Shown: in pieces, positions 1 to 10,192 of the stretch
Position numbering within the stretch: position 1 is the first letter of the stretch
How the letters are laid out: the number at the start of each line of letters is the position of its first letter
Source of the DNA: Myroides odoratus DSM 2801
GTDB lineage: Bacteria; Bacteroidota; Bacteroidia; Flavobacteriales; Flavobacteriaceae
Direction of reading: 5' to 3'
Assembly (NCBI RefSeq): GCF_000243275.1
Contig: NZ_CM001437.1
Location: forward strand, 1,008,019-1,072,018
DNA length: 64,000 nucleotides
Made by a program: the position numbers and the translations under genes
Notes under the pieces: model-generated
Database searches by the model: none
The model's input: only the letters and a program-made list of their open reading frames with translations
What the model was told of the DNA's origin: nothing

Positions 1-3000
1 TCTTTTAACTGTACATAGTCCATATCGCGATCTACGTTGATTTCTAAACGAACAGTTACTACATCGCCTACTTTGATTGGCGATTCATTCGTGATTTCAC
101 GCAATACTTGTCCTTTATCTGTATTGGCTTTGATAAACAATTGTTTATTAAACGTAATACCCGAACCTGATTTTGATACTTTATTCAAGTCTTCAAAATA
201 CTGCCAGTACATTGCTCCATACGCAACTCCTGTGGATTTTTTATCTAATTCAACGATTCCCATTTTTTCTTGAATAGCTGATCCATCCCATACTTTTTTG
301 TAGTATCCAGTATTGAACTGTTCTGATTTAGTAAAGGTCACAGGGTATCCTCCTACTTTCACTTCTACTCCTTGATCCGTATTCATCCAATTTTTACCTA
401 AATACAACAAAGCATATACTGCACGTGTTGTTGCTTTAGTTGAGTTCCATGCTACTGTTTGCTTGTTTTTCAACAACCATACTTTCATGTCCTCAATAGC
501 ATTGGCATATTTTACTGGATCTACTTCATATGCTGCTTCAATCAACATCACTTGGGTTTCGATTGGTGCATTATACCACAACCATCCTGCTGCATTTTCT
601 TTCCAGTACATGCCCATTTCGTCGCTCTTCACTGCCAATTCCATCACTGCTTTTACCAAGTTATTGGCTGCTTTAGTATCACCAAAACGCTGTAAAGTAA
701 CAGCTTTCATTGCTGTTACGTATAAATTGTCAATTGCTTTTTGATTGGCTAATTCTTTGCGGTAATCCGCAATCATTTTTGTGTATTTATCTTGTATTTT
801 CAGTTCATCTTTAAACAAACTACGCACGTATAAATAGTGCATATCTAATGCTGGTAAAGTTGTGCTGTTTTTGTCTTTTTGATAGCTTGCATAATGTTGT
901 TCATCTAAATAAGCTACTGCTTTTTTCAACATCGCCATTGCTGCTGGATGTAACGATCCTGCTTGCTTCATTTGACCAAATCCTTCTAGAATCGTCTGTG
1001 TAATGTACACATTCGACTGATCTCCACTAAACCAAGGGAAACCTCCATCGCTATTTTGTTGATTGCTCAAACGCTCCAATTCAGCTTCTAGTTCCATCTT
1101 CATTTTATTCAGATCAAACAAAACAGCTAAGCGCTTCATTTGTTCTGTTTCATCTGCTGCTTGACGAACCCAAGGTGTCTCTTCAATTAGAACTTGTTTC
1201 AATTCTTCATTTTGTTCTAATTTTGATTGGATTGCTCCTTGTTTAGACCAATATTCAAACACCGATTGAATACGCAAGTTGCTGTTTAATAATTGGCTGG
1301 CAATTGTATTCGCGAAAACTTTACTAAACGTTTGTTCCGTTCCGTTATACGGGTATTCTTTCAAATATGGCAAGGCTAAAAGAGCCGTCCACATTGGATT
1401 TGCAGTTACCTCTAGCGTTAACTTATAATTGTCGCGTAGTGCTGATCCTGGATGCTCTAATGATTCAAAAGTAAAGATTTTGTTTTGTCCTTCTTTGATG
1501 TACAATGGCATGGTTTCAGTCACTAATGTACGGTTTGACAATACTGGAATTGCTGATTCTTCTCCATCACTAAATGTTCCTGCTTTAGCCAATACTCTGT
1601 AACCTAAAGCAACGATGTTTTTAGGAACATTAATCGTCCAAGCTACTTCTGTATTTCCTTTTACCTCAACACTAAAGTTTTGTTTAGCTTGACTATTGTT
1701 GTCTAAAATAGTTGTAATCGGTGTTGAAGTTAATGCATCAAAGAATTGAATTTCTACTTCTCCACTTAACGCTTTATCGTTTAGATTGGCAATTTTCGTT
1801 GATACGATAATTTGATCCTCTTCACGTACAAAACGAGGCATATTTGGTTGAACCATTAATTCTTTTTGGGTGCGAACCACTTGCTCTACATAGCTACTTT
1901 CTAAGTTTTTTGTATGGGCAAATGCCATAAACTTCCATTGTGTCAATGCTTCTGGTGAAGTAAATGAAAAACTCACATTTCCTTTGTCGTCTGTATTTAA
2001 CACAGGGTAGAAAAAGGCTGTTTCTTTTAGGTTGGTTCTGATTTGAACGTCGTTTACTCCTTCTTCTTTATCATTTATTCGCTTTAATTCAGGTGAATAT
2101 AAAGTAGCAACAATTACATTTTCAGAACTGTTCACGCTATCTTCCATTACATTGTTGACTGAAAGTCCCGTGGCTTTACCTGCTACAGCTGCACTCATAC
2201 TCCTTTTTGCCATACTAGGAGCTGCTCCAAAAGTTGCTCTTACATTTCCATACATTGAAGTACTAAATCCAAATAGATTCAATTCAATTGGTGAATTATA
2301 TGAAACTAAATTTGGGTATGCGCTGCTATAAAGAATATTTTGAGCATAGCTCTTTCTGCTTAGGTTATACGTATTGAAATCTGAATCTTGACCATAGCTA
2401 AAGTTATAATCAAAACTCGTTTGGAAAGATGTATTTCTTCTAAATTGATCCAAAGAGGCGTCATACATCGCAGCTACTACCTCAGCAGCAAATTTATCTT
2501 TCGATATTCCCGATACTTTTAAACGCCAAGTTTCTTCTTGTCCTGGAGTCAATTTATCACGGAAAGTAACTAGTTCTAATTTCAAATCTTCTTGTGAAGC
2601 ATCTAGTACCAACTGTGCTAATTTTTGTGTCGCATAGTTGTGTTTAATGGCTGTAAAACTAACCCTTACATCCCCCATTTCTCCGCTCATTGGGTATTCA
2701 AAATAGCTTGCTTTTCGGTTTACTTCAAGCGTTTTCTTTTGTTTTAAGTGTCCATTTACAAAAACAGAAGCAATTACCGTTGTTTGGTTTTCACCACTTT
2801 GTAATCGGATTTTTGCTAAATCACCAACTTTGTATTTTTCTTTATCTGCTTTTACAGAGAGCAATTGGTAAATGATTCCTGGTTCTTCCTTGGTATTGTC
2901 ATAATAGAAATACTGTTCTTGCTCAACTTTTTCTCCTTGTTCCCAAACGAATACCTTTAATAAATAGAAACCAGATTTAAGCACTTTAGCATTTGGGAAA

Positions 3001-5702
3001 GCAATCGCATTGTCTTTTGCTGTATCAAAAGTTTTGGTGAATACTACTTTTCCTTGCTTCCACTTGGTGTGGTCCTTTTCATTTTCGTATGCAACATAAG
3101 GGAATTTTGTCGTAAATTCTTCATATGAATATAACTCATAGGCTTGTTTGCTTTGATAATTATCAAACAAGATCATTCGAGGTGTGTAAGGTGCTTCTAA
3201 CTCCACTATGCTTACTTCTCCTTTTGCAGCAAACTCCTCTCTATTTAAATTGGTCGTTTTTATCTTTATAGACTCTAAATCCTTGGTAACAACCTCATTA
3301 CCGTAAAAAATAGGCAAATCCAATAAAATATTTCTATCTCCTACCTGAATATGACTTTGTGTTGTATGAGTTTCCCCATTAACATCTTGCACCTCTACAT
3401 AAACAGTAAAAGTATCTGTTCGCAAATCATCTGCTTTGTATTCTTTTCGTTCAGGAATTGCTGTAAACTCAACGGCAAATTTTCCTTCTGCATCTGTCTC
3501 TACTTCACCTTGTGCTACTGTTACAGGCTGTCTTTCTACATGTTCAATATATCTACCTCTATCTATGTTTCGATTAGTTTCATTGCGAACAACGCGATAG
3601 CTTACCTTACTTTGTGCAACTGTTGCCCCTGAGTAATCTATTGCTTTTCCTTTTGCTTCTACTTTTTCATTGAAGTAATACACGCCTTTTACCGCATCCA
3701 TTGTCACCTCAAATTTCGGGCGTTTGTATTCTTCTACCGAAATAGAGGCATATTCTTCAATATTGCTGTCTTTTAAAAGTACTTCGAAATTAAAGTTCCC
3801 CAATAATCCTGCTGTAGGCAAAATAAATTCTCCTTGAACGGATCCAAACGCATTGGTTTTCAAGGTTAAATTCCCTACCTCTTGTTGGGTTTCTTGGTTC
3901 ATCAATTTAACTGTTATCAATTGATTTGCTCCTACTTGTCTTGTTTTTCCTTTTTGGCGGAATACAATCGACTTGAAGTACACGACTTGACCTGGACGAT
4001 AAATGGCGCGATCTGTTAACACCTTCGCATTCCAATTAATCGCTTCTACTCCTTCTTCCGTTTCTTTGTTTTTAGGATAAGCATATGTTGAATAGTAAAT
4101 CCCTTCTCCTTTTACACCATAAAATAAATTGGTGTTTTCTTTGACGAAATCAGTCGAGAACTCTCCATTTGCATCTGTATTTACTATGGTTTCCCAATAC
4201 GCTTTACTCAGATCTTTCTGTGGACCATTCGCCAAAAACACAGGTTGATTTGCTTTCGGTTGTCCCGTTTTACGATCGTATAGTCTAAACTTGTTACCGC
4301 TAGTTAAAAAAGCATTGGATGTAACATTAATCAAAGCCATGCTCACTACATCTTGTTCTTCTGTTAGGTAATCGAAATCGCGATTAGACAACAACACAAT
4401 ATAGCGACCTGGAGCTAGAGGTTTCAACTCTACATTGGTGGTATGAGATCGGTAATCCTCAAACGGTTTAAGGGCAATCGTATAATCGGTCACCTTTTCG
4501 TAATCGGATGCAATCTTTTTATAGCCTGCCAATGTATTCGGTTGGTTTACCTCGAATATCTTAGCATCCCCTTCATATTTTAAAACTTTAAAATGTAGGG
4601 TGTTTAAATTTTTATGTGTCACTGCCAAAATAGAACTTAAGTCAGGTAATTCATACGAATTATAACTCACTCCTAATCCTGGAGCTTCTACTACTTTCTT
4701 TAGTTCTAACAGGCGTTTTGCTGTTTCTGTCTCTGGGAATTTCTCAGCCGTTTGGTTGATAAAAGCTAATAACGTTGCCCCTGCAGTTTTTTCTAATTCT
4801 TTGTCTTGGGTATCACGATATGTATAGTACATAAATTGGGCAACAGCCTCGTGTACCAAAACAGATTTAGGGTTTTGTTTCAGCAGTTCTTGATAAATTT
4901 TATTCAATTCTGCCTCTCCTCGTTGTTCTTCAAAACTATTTAACGTGTAGATACGAACATACGCGGCCAATTCAGCCTGTCCTTTTTTCGTCAAGTCTTG
5001 GATAACCTGATTCATTAACTCTTTGGCTTGCGTTCTTTTTAGCTCTCTTTGCTCAGCAGAAGCGCGATATGAAAATCCATTGCTCAGGAAAAGAGCATGA
5101 TCTATACGCAAAGCATCATACACAGAAAATTTTGAAAAGTCTAAATTAAACGATTCAGTTGTTTGGAAAACTTCATTCCATCCCCCAACTGTAGTTGAAG
5201 CTTGTTTCTTAGCCGTTTCTAAAGCTGCTTCCCAATATTGTGTACTTTCTCTTTCAAAATCTTCTTTTGTCCAATAGCGAACATCCATTCCTTTTTGTTG
5301 TTCTACAGCAGTTCTATTGCTGATTTTATACGCATTTTCTTCATAGTATAATTGGTATAAATGAGCAATATAAGCTTGAACAATCGCTTTGTATTCTCCT
5401 GTTGCTGTGTTTAATTCTTTTTCAAAAGCTTGGAGTACTTGATTGATATCGTAGTCTTTATCTTCTTGGATTGTAATATTGATTTTTGCTTCATAAAACA
5501 TTCCTTTTAAGAGGCTCGCATACGCCTTTGATTGACGAGAAAGTGAAATCACCTCTTGTACTTCAGGCAACAGACTTCTCACTTCTTGTTGTTGCTCTTT
5601 ATGTTCGATACTCTTCCATAACTCCTGTATCTTTTTATTGGGTTGCTGAGCAAAACCTAAGATAGGAGCAAGTATCATTAAATACATATTTAATTTTTTC
5701 AT
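1..5702 (-). CDS. alpha-2-macroglobulin family protein (C-terminus cut by window edge)
   Basis: The frame is open from an ATG at 5702 to the window edge, giving 1900 complete codons; the C-terminus lies outside. It begins with a signal peptide (MKKLNMYLMILAPILGFAQ), then a helical TPR-like N-terminal region, macroglobulin MG domains (TDRAIYRPGQVVYFKS is the typical MG2 signature), an A2M domain near residues 1200-1300 (TQWKFMAFAHTKNL) and an alpha/alpha-toroid complement-like domain. At the position where bacterial macroglobulins carry the CxEQ thioester, this protein reads YPYNGTEQTFSK: Gly1454 replaces the cysteine, so no thioester can form. Bacterial macroglobulins are periplasmic or surface protease traps; a thioester-free form would act by conformational trapping only. 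The family assignment is firm; the role is inferred. Confidence 0.93.
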   Translation of the reverse strand, partial: MKKLNMYLMILAPILGFAQQPNKKIQELWKSIEHKEQQQEVRSLLPEVQEVISLSRQSKAYASLLKGMFYEAKINITIQEDKDYDINQVLQAFEKELNTATGEYKAIVQAYIAHLYQLYYEENAYKISNRTAVEQQKGMDVRYWTKEDFERESTQYWEAALETAKKQASTTVGGWNEVFQTTESFNLDFSKFSVYDALRIDHALFLSNGFSYRASAEQRELKRTQAKELMNQVIQDLTKKGQAELAAYVRIYTLNSFEEQRGEAELNKIYQELLKQNPKSVLVHEAVAQFMYYTYRDTQDKELEKTAGATLLAFINQTAEKFPETETAKRLLELKKVVEAPGLGVSYNSYELPDLSSILAVTHKNLNTLHFKVLKYEGDAKIFEVNQPNTLAGYKKIASDYEKVTDYTIALKPFEDYRSHTTNVELKPLAPGRYIVLLSNRDFDYLTEEQDVVSMALINVTSNAFLTSGNKFRLYDRKTGQPKANQPVFLANGPQKDLSKAYWETIVNTDANGEFSTDFVKENTNLFYGVKGEGIYYSTYAYPKNKETEEGVEAINWNAKVLTDRAIYRPGQVVYFKSIVFRQKGKTRQVGANQLITVKLMNQETQQEVGNLTLKTNAFGSVQGEFILPTAGLLGNFNFEVLLKDSNIEEYASISVEEYKRPKFEVTMDAVKGVYYFNEKVEAKGKAIDYSGATVAQSKVSYRVVRNETNRNIDRGRYIEHVERQPVTVAQGEVETDAEGKFAVEFTAIPERKEYKADDLRTDTFTVYVEVQDVNGETHTTQSHIQVGDRNILLDLPIFYGNEVVTKDLESIKIKTTNLNREEFAAKGEVSIVELEAPYTPRMILFDNYQSKQAYELYSYEEFTTKFPYVAYENEKDHTKWKQGKVVFTKTFDTAKDNAIAFPNAKVLKSGFYLLKVFVWEQGEKVEQEQYFYYDNTKEEPGIIYQLLSVKADKEKYKVGDLAKIRLQSGENQTTVIASVFVNGHLKQKKTLEVNRKASYFEYPMSGEMGDVRVSFTAIKHNYATQKLAQLVLDASQEDLKLELVTFRDKLTPGQEETWRLKVSGISKDKFAAEVVAAMYDASLDQFRRNTSFQTSFDYNFSYGQDSDFNTYNLSRKSYAQNILYSSAYPNLVSYNSPIELNLFGFSTSMYGNVRATFGAAPSMAKRSMSAAVAGKATGLSVNNVMEDSVNSSENVIVATLYSPELKRINDKEEGVNDVQIRTNLKETAFFYPVLNTDDKGNVSFSFTSPEALTQWKFMAFAHTKNLESSYVEQVVRTQKELMVQPNMPRFVREEDQIIVSTKIANLNDKALSGEVEIQFFDALTSTPITTILDNNSQAKQNFSVEVKGNTEVAWTINVPKNIVALGYRVLAKAGTFSDGEESAIPVLSNRTLVTETMPLYIKEGQNKIFTFESLEHPGSALRDNYKLTLEVTANPMWTALLALPYLKEYPYNGTEQTFSKVFANTIASQLLNSNLRIQSVFEYWSKQGAIQSKLEQNEELKQVLIEETPWVRQAADETEQMKRLAVLFDLNKMKMELEAELERLSNQQNSDGGFPWFSGDQSNVYITQTILEGFGQMKQAGSLHPAAMAMLKKAVAYLDEQHYASYQKDKNSTTLPALDMHYLYVRSLFKDELKIQDKYTKMIADYRKELANQKAIDNLYVTAMKAVTLQRFGDTKAANNLVKAVMELAVKSDEMGMYWKENAAGWLWYNAPIETQVMLIEAAYEVDPVKYANAIEDMKVWLLKNKQTVAWNSTKATTRAVYALLYLGKNWMNTDQGVEVKVGGYPVTFTKSEQFNTGYYKKVWDGSAIQEKMGIVELDKKSTGVAYGAMYWQYFEDLNKVSKSGSGITFNKQLFIKANTDKGQVLREITNESPIKVGDVVTVRLEINVDRDMDYVQLK

Positions 5703-5833
5703 AAGAAATAATAAATTGGGTGCATAAATATATGACTATTCGCAATGATATCTGTCGTTTCCTTGCTAAAAAACACAACGTTATAAAAAAACGAATTGAT
5801 CCCTTAACACCATTTTATATTATAGCGCATAAA

Positions 5834-5863
5834 AAAGGCTTTTACGCATTGTAAAAGCCTTTC
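5834..5863 (-). terminator. intrinsic terminator of the M28 peptidase gene
   Basis: A 12-bp perfect stem (AAAGGCTTTTAC and its complement) closes a 5-nt loop and, on the minus strand, runs into a T-tract. It lies just after the stop codon of the M28 gene. Confidence 0.85.
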
Positions 5864-5867
5864 TCTA

Positions 5868-7439
5868 TTAATACTGATCTGAATTTCGTTGTGGTTCTTT
5901 GGACACTGGCCATTGCTGTTGTTCTCCTTTGTCATTTCTTGGTAGAACAATTTTTTCTCTTGAAACCAATTCTGGTTCTTCACTTGCTTTATACACCATA
6001 ATTGCTAAAAGAATTGCATTGCTTTGTACATCGTCAAAGACAATTTTATCTGCTGTATCGCGGTTGGTATGCCACGTATAATTTCCATATCCCCAGCTAA
6101 GTGAACTCATCATGAAACCTGGAATATCATGACTCACAAAAGATACATGGTCAGATCCTCCACCTGATGGCGAACCTGGATAATGTGTTTTTAAGTCTTT
6201 TTTGTATGCATCAGGAACCGCAGACAGCCATCGCCCTAAAAAGTCATAAGCATGTAAAAATCCTTGACCTGTTATGTTAGCAATGCGTCCTGTTCCGTTA
6301 TCTTGATTAAAAACAACTTGTATTTTTTCTAGCAATTCTGGGTGATCAGCAACAAAAGCACGAGATCCGTTTAACCCTTGTTCTTCACTTCCCCAATTTC
6401 CGATTAAGATGGTTCGTTTTGGATTCGGCAATACTTGTTTTAAGATACGGGCAGCTTCCATCATGGTGATAATTCCTGTTCCGTTATCGGTTGCTCCTGT
6501 TCCACCATCCCAGCTATCTAAGTGAGCAGATAAAATCACATATTCATCTGCCTTTTCTGTTCCTTTTAATTCAGCAATGGTGTTATACGTTTGTGTGGTT
6601 CCCAGATTCTTCGATTGTACATTCACGTTAATTCGCGGTGCTTTTCCTCCTTCTGCCAAACGATATAATAGGCCGTAATCTTCCAAAGCGATATCAATGG
6701 TTGGCACTTGTGTTGTTTGTGCACCAAAGATTCTATTCGCCCCCATAATACCCGTCCAAAAAGACATCACTACACCTACCGCTCCTGCTTTTTCTAATAC
6801 TTTAGGCAATTCTTTTGCTGTATATCCGGTATTGGCCATGCGTTGATTCCACGCTTGTTCAATCGCTTCTCTTTCTTTTTTCATTTTCTCGTACGACTCT
6901 GGTGTGGCGTACTCTTTCCATTGGTAGTCTGGTCGTCCACTAGGAGGCAGTTGAGAAATCATAACATATTTTCCTTTTACCGTTGGTAGCCAGGCTTCGA
7001 AATCAGCTTTTGATTGCGCATCAACGAGTACAACTACTTCTCCTTCTACTCCATTTTTCTTTGTTGCTGGACTCCAAGCTAATTGGGTTCCTTCTAAAGA
7101 TTTCAGGCGAGGGGCAGTCATCGTGATTTGAGAGGTCCCTCTTTCCCAAGCTTTCCATGTTCCATACGCTTCATTACGCGCTTCTAACCCCATCTTTTGA
7201 TAGGTGTCTTTTACCCAATTGTGTGCTTGCATCATCTGAGGAGTTCCCACCAAGCGTGGGCCTATTCCATCTAATAATTCAAACGCATAGGTTTTGAGTT
7301 GTGAATTTGAGGTTCCTTCTTTGATTATGGCATCGACAATAGGATCTTGACTTTGCCCCATTGTTAAACTACTCGAAATAAGAGCAATTCCTATAAAACT
7401 ATGCTTTAGCGCTTGATTGAGCGAGGTGGTAAACTTCAT
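5868..7439 (-). CDS. secreted M28 family zinc aminopeptidase
   Basis: The product is a 523-aa exported metallopeptidase of the M28 family (aminopeptidase/carboxypeptidase Q-like), which releases amino acids from peptides. The start is the ATG of MKFTTSLNQALKHSFIG; the frame extends 19 codons upstream to a TTG, but the signal peptide begins at this Met. A PA-like insert covers roughly residues 130-270. The two-zinc site is complete: H306 in SAHLDSW, bridging D318 in ATDNGTG, the E352-E353 pair in GSEEQG, D380 in FNQDNG and H457 in WHTNRDT. It is transcribed alone, between the terminator of the upstream phosphoesterase operon and its own terminator. It probably degrades peptides outside the cytoplasm for nutrition; substrate specificity cannot be read from the sequence. 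Confidence 0.93.
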   Translation of the reverse strand: MKFTTSLNQALKHSFIGIALISSSLTMGQSQDPIVDAIIKEGTSNSQLKTYAFELLDGIGPRLVGTPQMMQAHNWVKDTYQKMGLEARNEAYGTWKAWERGTSQITMTAPRLKSLEGTQLAWSPATKKNGVEGEVVVLVDAQSKADFEAWLPTVKGKYVMISQLPPSGRPDYQWKEYATPESYEKMKKEREAIEQAWNQRMANTGYTAKELPKVLEKAGAVGVVMSFWTGIMGANRIFGAQTTQVPTIDIALEDYGLLYRLAEGGKAPRINVNVQSKNLGTTQTYNTIAELKGTEKADEYVILSAHLDSWDGGTGATDNGTGIITMMEAARILKQVLPNPKRTILIGNWGSEEQGLNGSRAFVADHPELLEKIQVVFNQDNGTGRIANITGQGFLHAYDFLGRWLSAVPDAYKKDLKTHYPGSPSGGGSDHVSFVSHDIPGFMMSSLSWGYGNYTWHTNRDTADKIVFDDVQSNAILLAIMVYKASEEPELVSREKIVLPRNDKGEQQQWPVSKEPQRNSDQY

Positions 7440-7521
7440 GGTTATTTGGTTTTCATTTGTTTCTGGCAAAATACTCGAATATCTGCTGTCATACAACTAT
7501 TTTTTCACCTCCTTTATCAAC

Positions 7522-7551
7522 AAAAAAATAGGCGAGAAAAATCTCGCCTAT
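7522..7551 (-). terminator. terminator of the sigma/FecR/SusCD/phosphoesterase operon
   Basis: A 10-bp perfect stem (ATAGGCGAGA and complement) with a 4-nt loop is followed by seven T on the minus strand. It separates the phosphoesterase operon from the M28 peptidase gene. Confidence 0.85.
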
Positions 7552-7625
7552 CTTAACCAAATTAACACATTCACTTCATGAAATTACTTTCACTTCACTT
7601 TTTACTTTATTTATTTACTTGAAAC

Positions 7626-9206
7626 TTATTGTTTAGCGCGAGCTTCTACTCTAAATGTCTTGACTGTAGAAAATACACGTTGAAACATATCTTTGGTTCG
7701 AACCTCCACTTGGTGAGTTCCTACACTTAAGTTAGATGGGATTCTCGCACTCCATAAATGCGGGCTGTCCACTGGATTAGAAGGTCTTTTTCCGTCCACT
7801 AAGGTTGGAGATAGATCGTATTTTTGCACTTTAGCATACAAAGCAGGATCCATCGTTACCGCTCGATTCATTTTTTTCCATTCTTGTCCATCAATGCGAT
7901 AATCCACCTCATCAAATTCAGTTCCCATAAATATATTGGCGTACACAAAAGAATTCCCTCCTTTTTTATCCGCAACGACCTGAGGCAAAAATACTTCCAT
8001 TCGATAGTCTTCTGGTTTTCCTGCCACTTTATAATCTAACTCGTACTTATTGTCTTTTACAGTTAAGATTGCGTATCCCTTTGGCGTACCATCACGCATG
8101 GTTGAAACAGGTACATTTTCTTCGTTGTATTCTCCAGAGTACCAATCACCTGAAGTAGTCCCTACATTGTATTCATGGAGTAATTTTGGTTTATTCCACC
8201 CTTGTTCTTTTCCATAAAACTGATGGGTTTGCGTATGCATATGAGCAGATAACAACAAGACATGATCAAATTCTGACAAAGCGTCTAATAGCTCTTGTCT
8301 AGCCTGAGCATCAAAGTGTTTTTCATCTCCTACATATAGTGGAATATGGAAAGAAACAACGATTAAGCGATCTTTATCCACTACTTTTAAATTGTTTCGA
8401 ACAAAATCCAATTGGTCTTTTCGAAACCCGCCCCAGTATCCTTTTTTGGTAATGGGATGAGGATAAAGTACATCATCCAATACAATGAAATGTGCTTTTC
8501 CGTAATTAAAAGCATAATTAGCAGGACCAAAATTGCGTTCAAAGGTTTCATCAGCAAAACGGTCTTCTTCCGCGTCATAATTCATATCGTGATTTCCCAA
8601 TACGTTATACCAAGGCAAGCCCATAGCTTTCATCACCTCTTTATACGGTTGATGCAGGCTTAAGTCATCGCCTACAATATCTCCCAAACTAATTCCAAAA
8701 GAGATTCCCGTTGTTTGTTGTTTCGCTTCATCTACAATGGCTCTTTTATAGTATTCCATTTCTTCCATTGTATAGGGCTGTGGATCGCCAAAAACGAAGG
8801 CTTTAAACTCGTCATTTTCTACTTGTGGAAGTAAGCCAAAATTGACTTCTTTGGGTAATTTTCCCGTAGGCTCTACTCCTTTATACTTCAAATGCTTGGG
8901 TGACCCATTGGGTTTATGCATATAATAGTATCGGGGTAAATTGTATTCATCTAATAAAAAGCCATACCCTGCAGGTTTGATTACAAATATGGGATTGTCC
9001 TCTGATACTGGCAATTCATATTTTCCTTGTGCATCAGTCAACACTACTTCTACCCCATTACTTACTGCCACATTGGCTATTGGTTTTTCTTTGTTCTCTT
9101 TTTTTCCGTTGGCATTGGTATCCTCAAAAACATAGCCTATTACTTTATTTTGAGCCCCTACTACCAAGAAAGACAAGAATGCAATACTTACTATAAAATT
9201 TCTCAT
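7626..9206 (-). CDS. secreted calcineurin-like phosphoesterase with N- and C-terminal beta domains
   Basis: A 526-aa exported metallophosphoesterase. A signal peptide (ending VVGAQ) is followed by an SdrD-B/carboxypeptidase-regulatory-like beta domain (about 20-100, with EDTNANGKKENKEKPI), the catalytic domain (about 130-345) and a C-terminal beta domain, the MetallophosN/Metallophos/MetallophosC layout common in Bacteroidota. Metal-binding motifs are complete: GDPQ (D141), GD at 175-176, GNHD (204-207), H287 and AHMH (321-324). It is the last gene of the uptake operon, 7 nt after the second phosphoesterase, so it probably cleaves phosphate esters outside the cell or in the periplasm to feed the SusCD transporter. 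The substrate is not known. Confidence 0.9.
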   Translation of the reverse strand: MRNFIVSIAFLSFLVVGAQNKVIGYVFEDTNANGKKENKEKPIANVAVSNGVEVVLTDAQGKYELPVSEDNPIFVIKPAGYGFLLDEYNLPRYYYMHKPNGSPKHLKYKGVEPTGKLPKEVNFGLLPQVENDEFKAFVFGDPQPYTMEEMEYYKRAIVDEAKQQTTGISFGISLGDIVGDDLSLHQPYKEVMKAMGLPWYNVLGNHDMNYDAEEDRFADETFERNFGPANYAFNYGKAHFIVLDDVLYPHPITKKGYWGGFRKDQLDFVRNNLKVVDKDRLIVVSFHIPLYVGDEKHFDAQARQELLDALSEFDHVLLLSAHMHTQTHQFYGKEQGWNKPKLLHEYNVGTTSGDWYSGEYNEENVPVSTMRDGTPKGYAILTVKDNKYELDYKVAGKPEDYRMEVFLPQVVADKKGGNSFVYANIFMGTEFDEVDYRIDGQEWKKMNRAVTMDPALYAKVQKYDLSPTLVDGKRPSNPVDSPHLWSARIPSNLSVGTHQVEVRTKDMFQRVFSTVKTFRVEARAKQ

Positions 9207-9213
9207 ATTATTT

Positions 9214-10188
9214 TTATAACTTAATTAATCGATCTGATATTTTAGCTGCTGAAATGTAGTTCCACGATACGATAGGTTCACCTAAATCGACCGGAGAATC
9301 CCCATACCAAGGTGATTCTTTTCCCGTTAACTTCAATTCGTCCGAAGTGATTTGCACCTGTGCCCATAGTGGTTCTTTGTAATATCCCATATTGCGCAAA
9401 TAGGGATACTTTTTATACGCTTCCGGAGGAAATGACGTATTATTATAGGGTTCTCCCAACCAACGATACACCGCACTGTTGATTTGTACATAGTGAATCC
9501 CATTAATAACATTGGTATAATCCATGTGATGATGTCCAGAAAAGACAACTTTCACCTTAGTATACCCCGCTTTTTTATTACAGTTATCTAATAAAATACG
9601 TACAGCTTCTCTGTTGTGCACTCCATTGTGATCTAACCCTTGATGAATAAACACAATAGTTGGTAGTAGCGAACTATTGATATCGTGCTCCATCCATTCC
9701 AATTGCGCTTTATGAAAATAGGACGGATAACGCGCTGCGTCATTTCCAGGTATTTTTCCATTGCCATCCAATACCACAAAGTGATATCCCTTGCGATCAA
9801 AGCTGTAGTAATTTTGCTTTAGTTCAAAAAAATCCATGATTTGTTCCAGCGATTTATTTTCGTCAAACTCATGGTTGCCAATCACGTGAAAGGCATCTCC
9901 TTGAAAGGAATTCCAAATATCTAAAATGACTTGATTCTCCTTTTTAGGCACACAAAAATCCCCCAATTGGATAATAAAATCGACTTGTTTCTGGTTCATT
10001 TCGTCTACAAAAGCCTGCAATCGCTGCGGAGCATCAAAGGTTAAATCTTGATGTAAATCGGTAATAATTCCAAAACTCAACGTTTCTTTTTTCTTTAGTA
10101 AACGGCTAGTATCCGCCTGAACATCAAAAGGAATTGCCGTAGCTAATGTTCCTAAAGCTACCGTTCGTAAAAACTCACTTCTTTTCAT
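9214..10188 (-). CDS. exported calcineurin-like phosphoesterase
   Basis: A 324-aa metallophosphoesterase with a hydrophobic export signal (MKRSEFLRTVALGTLATAIP, Tat-like in layout but with KR instead of RR). All metal ligands are present: DLH (D44, H46), GD at 76-77, GNHE (104-107), H182 and GHHH (218-221). This pattern fits the cAMP-phosphodiesterase/ADP-ribose-Mn phosphatase-like branch. It lies 4 nt after SusD and 7 nt before the second phosphoesterase, so it is translated from the same message and should act on the same imported or surface-processed phosphoester. Which ester (nucleotide, phospholipid head group, sugar phosphate) is open. Confidence 0.88.
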   Translation of the reverse strand: MKRSEFLRTVALGTLATAIPFDVQADTSRLLKKKETLSFGIITDLHQDLTFDAPQRLQAFVDEMNQKQVDFIIQLGDFCVPKKENQVILDIWNSFQGDAFHVIGNHEFDENKSLEQIMDFFELKQNYYSFDRKGYHFVVLDGNGKIPGNDAARYPSYFHKAQLEWMEHDINSSLLPTIVFIHQGLDHNGVHNREAVRILLDNCNKKAGYTKVKVVFSGHHHMDYTNVINGIHYVQINSAVYRWLGEPYNNTSFPPEAYKKYPYLRNMGYYKEPLWAQVQITSDELKLTGKESPWYGDSPVDLGEPIVSWNYISAAKISDRLIKL

Positions 10189-10192
10189 CTTA

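Noticed and set aside
1..5702. Several short plus-strand frames opposite the macroglobulin gene
   Set aside because: They are shadows of the long minus-strand gene: no promoter box, no family match and overlapping one another.
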